Made by a program: the position numbers and the translations under genes
Assembly (NCBI RefSeq): GCF_045679555.1
Contig: NC_092122.1
Location: 12,451,043 to 12,515,042, forward strand
DNA from: Salvelinus alpinus
Lineage: Eukaryota > Chordata > Actinopteri > Salmoniformes > Salmonidae
Length of the DNA: 64,000 bases
Reading direction: 5' to 3'
The notes under the pieces: model-generated
What the model saw: the letters and a program-made list of their open reading frames with translations, nothing else
What the model was told of the DNA's origin: nothing
Databases searched by the model: none
Shown here: one piece after another, positions 58,955 through 64,000 of the stretch
How the letters are laid out: each line of letters begins with the position of its first letter
Position numbering within the stretch: the stretch's first letter is position 1

Positions 58955-59393
58955 ATATGTTTGATTTGTGACAATAGTATTACCATTATTTTCACCCTCC
59001 AGCAGCTATTACAGTCATAAACACTGGCTCATGGATAGCAGGGGAGAGGTGTGGGGTTCTTGCCCTTATTCATGTAGTTGATGGCTGTTATATATTAATC
59101 AACTTGATAAACCAAACACCACAGATCAGTTAGTGAAGGTTCAAAAGATTTGACACCCTACATTTCATTTATCACATTGTTATTTAGCATTTATTTAAAT
59201 TGACATAAAGACAGGTAAGTTCAACTCAATCCTAACCAGTTTTAACACTAAGTTCCAACTAAATAGGTCAAACAGGACCTATGGGCTTTTGAACATCCAG
59301 AATTACATTGCAATTTGTTAACACAATTGGGGATTAGGCTGCCATAGCTCTGCAGGTACCACATATAAAACAGGATTCTTTTTTTTTACAATC

Positions 59394-60494
59394 GCTGGAA
59401 GCTCTATGATACTCATATATTCAAACAGCCGGTTTCTAGCCAAAAGGCATAGACTGGGTTAGTTGTAAATATAATTGTATGATGCACAGTATAGGCTACT
59501 GCTGTCTATCTTGAACTGGTCAATATTTTTCAGACTGAAAATAACTACTCTGATTGATTGCTCTGGCTGGGGCCCCCATGCTTCACCTCACATGGTTGCT
59601 CTGAACACTGAGGTGAGAGTTATGATTGTAATGAAATATGTGGTTGTCATATTGTTCAATATGTTTGTCCATGGCCTTAAAAGGCAAATGACAATGACAA
59701 TGCATGTTTGATAAGTTATTCAGCAGTCACCAAAGGAAACCTAGCCAAGAGGGCCCACAAATAGTACACCTCTCCCAGAAAGACATATTTATGGTTAATA
59801 TCACTACAGGGGGAGAACTGGCATGAAAATTATGAACTGAGATTTACTCATCATTTCCCTGAGCACAAAGCCTTCATTTACCAATCAAATGATGAGCAGG
59901 ACTTATCAGGTTGTCTAATATTCAGTTTGCACCCCCCCCTGCCTTTTCCCTCAGAACAGCCTCAATTTGTCGGGGCATGGAATCTCCAAGGTGTCGAAAG
60001 CAGGGGATGCTGGCCCATGTTGATTCCAATGCTTCCCACAGTTGTGTCAATTTGCTGGATGACCGTTGGGTGTTTAAAGGCACTTACATTTTTTGCCTTG
60101 CCCATTCACCCTCTGAATGGCACACATACACCATCCATGTCTCAATTGTCTCAAGGCTTAAAAGTCCTTCTGTAACATGTGTTCTCTCCTTCATCTACAC
60201 AGATTGAAGTGTATTTAATAAGTGAGATCAATAAGGGATTATAACTTTCATCTGGATTCACCTCGTCAGTCTCTGTCATAGAAAGAGCAGGTGTTCCTAA
60301 TGTTTTGTACACTCAGTGTATAACTTCAAGGTGATTTGAACTCTCGTCTTGGTCATATGCAAACCAAAGAATAGTAAATTGTAATTTGATGATGCCAACC
60401 ATAAATTGTAGTGTTTATGTAAAGTATTTAGTAAATGTTGATCTTAGGTCATGTTTATACTACATAATCTTGACAATTATTTTATACAATGGGC
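59394..60494. repeat. Segmental duplication, copy B of the lectin upstream region
   Basis: 59394-59795 matches 36556-37182. 59838-59925 plus 60333-60420 matches 39088-39262 ('tttccctgagc(a/g)caaagcctt', 'cttggtcatatgc(a/c)aacc(a/g)aagaat'). A TIR element (59925-60322) splits copy B, as a Tc1 element splits copy A. Copy B therefore looks like the 5' side of another lectin gene running off the right of the window. Confidence 0.78.
59925..60322. mobile_element. TIR DNA element, left-truncated, same family as 776-1266
   Basis: Shares 'cagaacagcctcaatt', 'aaggtgtcgaaagca' and 'cattcaccctctgaatggca' with 776-1266 and ends 'ttttgtacactcagtgtata'. Confidence 0.8.
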
Positions 60495-61378
60495 CTCAGG
60501 ATCTCGTCATGGTATCTCCGTGCATTCAAATTGCCATTGATAAATGCAATTGTGTTAGGTGTCAGTAGCTTATTCCTGCCCATACCATAACCTCACCGCC
60601 ACCATGGGGCACTCTGCTGACAACATTGACATGTCTGCCATCTTCCCGGAACAGTTGAAGCCGAGATTAATCCGTGAAGAGCACACTTGTCCAGTGTGCC
60701 AGTGGGCATCGAAGGTGAGCATTTGCCAACTGAGGTTGGTTATGACACCGAACTGCAGTCAGGTCAAGATCCTGGTAATGGATGACGAGCACGCAGATGA
60801 GCTTCCCTGAGACGGTTTCTGACAGTTTGTGCAGAAATTCTTTGGTTGTGCAAACTCACAGTTTCATAAACTGTCCGGATGGCTGGTCTCAGATGATCCC
60901 GCAGGTAAAGAAGCCGGATGTGGTCTGATTACATGTGGTCTCTGAGGCCGGATTGCGTTGGAGGCAGCTTATGGTAGAGAAATGAACATTCAATTATCTG
61001 GCAACAGCTCTGGTGGATATTTCTGCAGTCAGTATGCCAACTGCACGATCCCTCAAAACTTTAGGGGTCTGTGGTATTGTGTTGTCTGACAAAACTGCAC
61101 ATTTTAGAGTGGCCGTTTATTGTCTCCAGCACAAGGTGCACCTGAGTAATGATCGTGCTGTTTAATCAGCTTCTTGATATGCCACACCTGTCAAGTGAAT
61201 GGATTATCTTGGCAAAGGAGAAATACTCTCTAACAGGGATGTAAACAAATTTGTGCACAAAATTTTTAGATAAATACAATTTTTGTGATTATGGAACATT
61301 TCTGGCATCTTTTATTTCAGCTCAAGAAACATGGTACCGGCACTTTACATGTTGCATTTATATTTTTGTTCAGTATAA
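60495..61378 (-). mobile_element. Tc1-like transposon remnant
   Basis: The minus strand begins 'actgaacaaaaatataaatg', a terminus I recall from salmonid Tc1-like elements. It contains decayed transposase text (e.g. NVVSRVPHGGGEVMVWAGIS) with many stops. The other terminus is missing. Confidence 0.8.
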
Positions 61379-61804
61379 TATGACCCCACTGTAGAAAGGG
61401 GAGCCTTTCATAGACACGGTGGTGTTATCTGTTTTGCTCTATGACCCTCACATGTGTCTAAATTATCCACGGTATGACCTTCTTAAAACAATTCCATATA
61501 TCAGTTTAGAACCCCCCTTCCCCAACAGGTTAGACATTTAAGAATTTTATGATACTAACAATATATGAAATTATTATGACATATTATGCTACAACATATT
61601 TATTACAGATAATTTACTCAATGTGCATAAGTGGACTCTCCCTTTCAGGTTGTTTGATTTACAATATAGGGACATAAACACAGTCTTGGTGGGTCCATGT
61701 CGATTAAAGCAGCCCCCCACACCATTCTGATTCAGAGGGGTTGGGTTAATTGTGGAAGAGACATTTCAGTTGAAGACATTCAGTTGTACAACTGACTAGG
61801 TATC

Positions 61805-61832
61805 CCCCTTGCCCTTGCCCTTGCCCTTGCCC
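61805..61832. repeat. (CCCTTG)n short tandem repeat
   Basis: Four to five CCCTTG units, about 110 bp before the candidate TATA box. Confidence 0.9.
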
Positions 61833-61941
61833 TTTCCATTTCACTCTTTCTAGAAGGATCTTTCAGCAAGACAGCAGAGAGGCTTGATGAGGTTGACTGA
61901 GACAAGGGTGTGTTCAAAGAAGGAGGAGAGCAGATCCTCTT

Positions 61942-62038
61942 TATAAACACTCCAGCTACAGTACTTCTCCACCTGTCTGCTCATCAAAACCAAACAAGCC
62001 TTGGAGAGAGAGAGAGAGAGAGAGGAGGAGCCATAAAG
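61942..62038 (+). promoter_or_regulatory. TATA box and candidate 5' noncoding exon of a second lectin-like gene
   Basis: TATAAA at 61942-61947 lies about 25-30 bp before a putative start near 61970. The transcribed stretch holds a GA repeat (62003-62022) and ends at a good donor (AAAG|GTACGT, 62038). The intron sequence that follows ('ttttactaatgggatattac') matches 39264-39283, i.e. duplication copy A, where this promoter and exon are absent. No coding sequence was found, so the gene identity is inferred from the duplication. Confidence 0.4.
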
Positions 62039-62149
62039 GTACGTTTCATTTTACTTTTACTAATGGGATATTACAAGCACTTCATCACTGTATAACGTCT
62101 TATATCATGACTGACATTTTGGTGTCAAAAAGCATTATTTTAAAGTTAG

Positions 62150-62392
62150 TTCATCTGGATTCACCTCGTCAGTCTATGTCATGGAAAGAGCGGGTATTCC
62201 TAATGTTTTGTACACTCAGTGTACATTTCCATGGTGATTTGAACTCTAGTCTTGGTCATATGCAAACCAAAGAACAGTAAGTTGTAATTTGATGATGCCA
62301 ACCACAAATTGTAGTGTTTATGTAAAGTATTTAGTAAATGTTGATCTTAGGTCATGTTGATCCTACATAATCTTAACAATTATTTTATAAGA
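62150..62392. repeat. Direct repeat of 60248-60494
   Basis: Both contain 'ggattcacctcgtcagtct', the TIR-element end, then 'cttggtcatatgcaaaccaa', 'tgtagtgtttatgtaaagta' and 'tgttgatcttaggtcatgtt'. They lie about 1.9 kb apart. Confidence 0.85.
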
Positions 62393-62529
62393 TTTTATAC
62401 CTCTATTGTCTATTGACGCACCAGTGATTCGATTCAAAAAATCCCCATCAAAATCTGTCAGTTTAAGCTAGAGATACCTGTTTATTTGCATGGCCTGCGT
62501 CTCAATCCTCCTTCTCCGCCTATGTCACA

Positions 62530-63040
62530 CTTACGCATCTGTGGTGGAAAGTGGCAGAGCAAAACCCCTGTTTGTCCGTCCAGGAGACATCCTGAAAATC
62601 GGCCTTCTCATGAAAAATGTCTGTAGCATCCGAACGGTTTGGCCTACAAGTAATTTGACCACTCTATAGGAAGGGGAGACTCTCATGAACACAATGTTAT
62701 TTTGCTCTATGACCCCCACATTGATTGTGGCTTGTGGAATGTTGTCCCTACTCCTCTTCAATCGCTGTGCGTAGTTGCTGGATATTGTCGGGAACTGTAA
62801 CACGATGTCGTACACATCAATCCAGAGCATCCCAAACATCTCAATGGGTGACATGTCCTGTGATTATGCAGGCGATGGAAGAACTGGGATATTTTCAGCT
62901 TCTAGGAATTGTGTACAGATGGTGGCTGATGCGACATGGGGCCGTGCATAAGGTGATGGAACATAAGGTGATGGCGGCAGATGAATGGCACGACAATGGG
63001 CCTCAGGATCTTGTCAAATTGCCATATATAAAAAGCATTA
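62530..63040 (-). mobile_element. Tc1-like transposase fragment
   Basis: The minus-strand frame at 62854-62531 starts MSPIEMFGMLWIDVYD and includes RDNIPQATINVG. This resembles the C-terminal end of Tc1 transposase around its last catalytic glutamate (PIE-type motif), with decay. 'caatgggcctcaggatctNgtca' at 62995-63017 is shared with the element at 60495. Confidence 0.65.
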
Positions 63041-63800
63041 TTTTAAAGTTATGTAGTAAATATGCTTAGTTTGGATCACAGTGGCTCTCATAATGGTATA
63101 TTTATCAAGCACAAAATAAGTCAGAAAATGTGTTTTGTTGCTGCATATGTAAACTGAAACAACATACCAGCAATCATTTTATCAAATCACTAATCACTTG
63201 ATCAATGACATAGAGTACTGTTTGTTTCTATTCTATATGGGTCAAGTAAAAAAGAAAAAGAAATCTGCCTGCAAAATATATTGTTTTACTTAAATATTCA
63301 ACAGAGCATTCATTTCTGAACCTTAGCCAGATTGGGTGGAGTTGAATTGATAAATCAGGTATCAGCCCTTAGTCCGAAATAACTTTTGGTTCACACGGTC
63401 TGCAGCTAAACCCACTACAATGACACACAATATTATGTATCACTGACATTAATAGATTGATGCCTCATTAGAAATATTTGTTCCAGAGGATGCTGCGGAA
63501 GAATTTGAGCAAAAATGTTTTCCTGTTAAAGGTGACAGGCACTTGTCAAGTTAGTCCTGAAATCACTAAAAGCATTCAAAACAACATATGAATATTTAAA
63601 AGCATCACAACACAACAAACTTTTCAATTTTTTTTGAAGGACAAAAGGGGGAGGAGAAAGGTTGAATCAAGTCACTTCAGTCACTTGTTCCTTGTCAAAT
63701 GAGCCAGAGTATCATACTCTATTTGCCTAGCTAAATCCACTGGCTATATCCATGGCACCCAGAACCAAATCAGCTACTCAATGTTAAGGCTGTCACGAGA
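63041..63800. other. Intergenic, nothing recognised
   Basis: AT-rich sequence with no convincing ORF, splice signal or repeat. Confidence 0.4.
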
Positions 63801-63824
63801 GACTTATTTCCAATTGGTAGATAT

Positions 63825-64000
63825 AGTCTTGTCTCATCGCTGCAACTCCCGTACAGACTCGGGAGAGACGAAGGTCGAGAGCCGTGCATCCTCCGAAACA
63901 CGACCCCGCCAAGCCACGCTGCTTCTTGACACACTGCTCGCTTAACCTGGAAGCTAGCCGCATCAATGTGCCATAGAAAACCCCGTTCACCTGGCGACCG
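63825..64000 (-). mobile_element. Long tRNA-headed SINE, partial (runs off the window)
   Basis: Reverse complement of the 3' half of the SINE at 39892-40376 ('actcgggagagacgaaggtcg', 'ccaagccacgctgcttcttg', 'cacactgctcgcttaacc'). The head lies beyond the window edge. Confidence 0.85.

Noticed and set aside
63793-63990. Minus-strand ORF as a gene
   Set aside because: It is the 3' half of a long tRNA-headed SINE in reverse orientation.

Overview
This window is vertebrate (teleost) genomic DNA, most likely from a salmonid. Evidence: intron-containing solute-carrier genes with fish-like sequence, salmonid-type HpaI SINEs, a long tRNA-headed SINE, several Tc1/mariner families, very long (TG)n microsatellites and abundant recent LTR insertions. 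Nothing prokaryotic is present: no operons, CRISPR arrays, rRNA or intact tRNA genes were seen.

Left part (about 4-32.4 kb, minus strand): two complete, head-to-tail SLC26 anion-exchanger genes. The distal gene (32362 to about 19954) is slc26a4 (pendrin). The proximal gene (12878 to 4078) is slc26a3 (DRA) and ends in the ETKF PDZ-binding motif of mammalian DRA. I placed 20 coding exons in slc26a3, and 19 plus one uncertain terminal exon in slc26a4. Thirteen exons match in length between the genes at equivalent positions (140, 111, 165, 153, 83, 148, 114, 78, 96, 107, 70, 93 and 96 bp), followed later by a 55-bp pair. The penultimate STAS exon is 146 bp in slc26a4 but 147 bp in slc26a3, because of one extra base in a homopolymer that breaks the slc26a3 frame. 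Introns and intergenic DNA carry Tc1, hAT, MITE, foldback and SINE insertions and three solo LTRs with target-site duplications.

Middle (32.4-39.7 kb): the region upstream of slc26a4. It contains a roughly 1-kb tandem duplication with very long TG tracts, a Tc1 element with a nested retro-insertion, and the first copy of a segmental duplication that recurs at 59.4-62.4 kb.

Right part (39.7-64 kb): a plus-strand C-type-lectin-like gene whose CTLD exon is cut by a SINE. The two exon halves lie at 39749-39891 and 56705-56908. Between them sits a 16.1-kb contig bounded by two gaps of exactly 100 N. The exon and the SINE target-site duplication join exactly if that contig is removed, so it is probably misplaced in the scaffold. 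The contig holds the first two exons of an unknown secreted protein (minus strand), a 3.1-kb LTR element with no pol and a long 9-residue-repeat ORF, a LINE fragment, Tc1-like elements, and a Ty3/Gypsy chromovirus interrupted by a LINE. Both LTR elements have a primer-binding site complementary to their own predicted transcript start, the Tf1/sushi self-priming arrangement. The last 5 kb repeats the lectin upstream region and contains a TATA box and candidate first exon that the first copy lacks.

Exon positions were read by eye from splice signals, frame and recalled family sequence. No alignment or database search was run.
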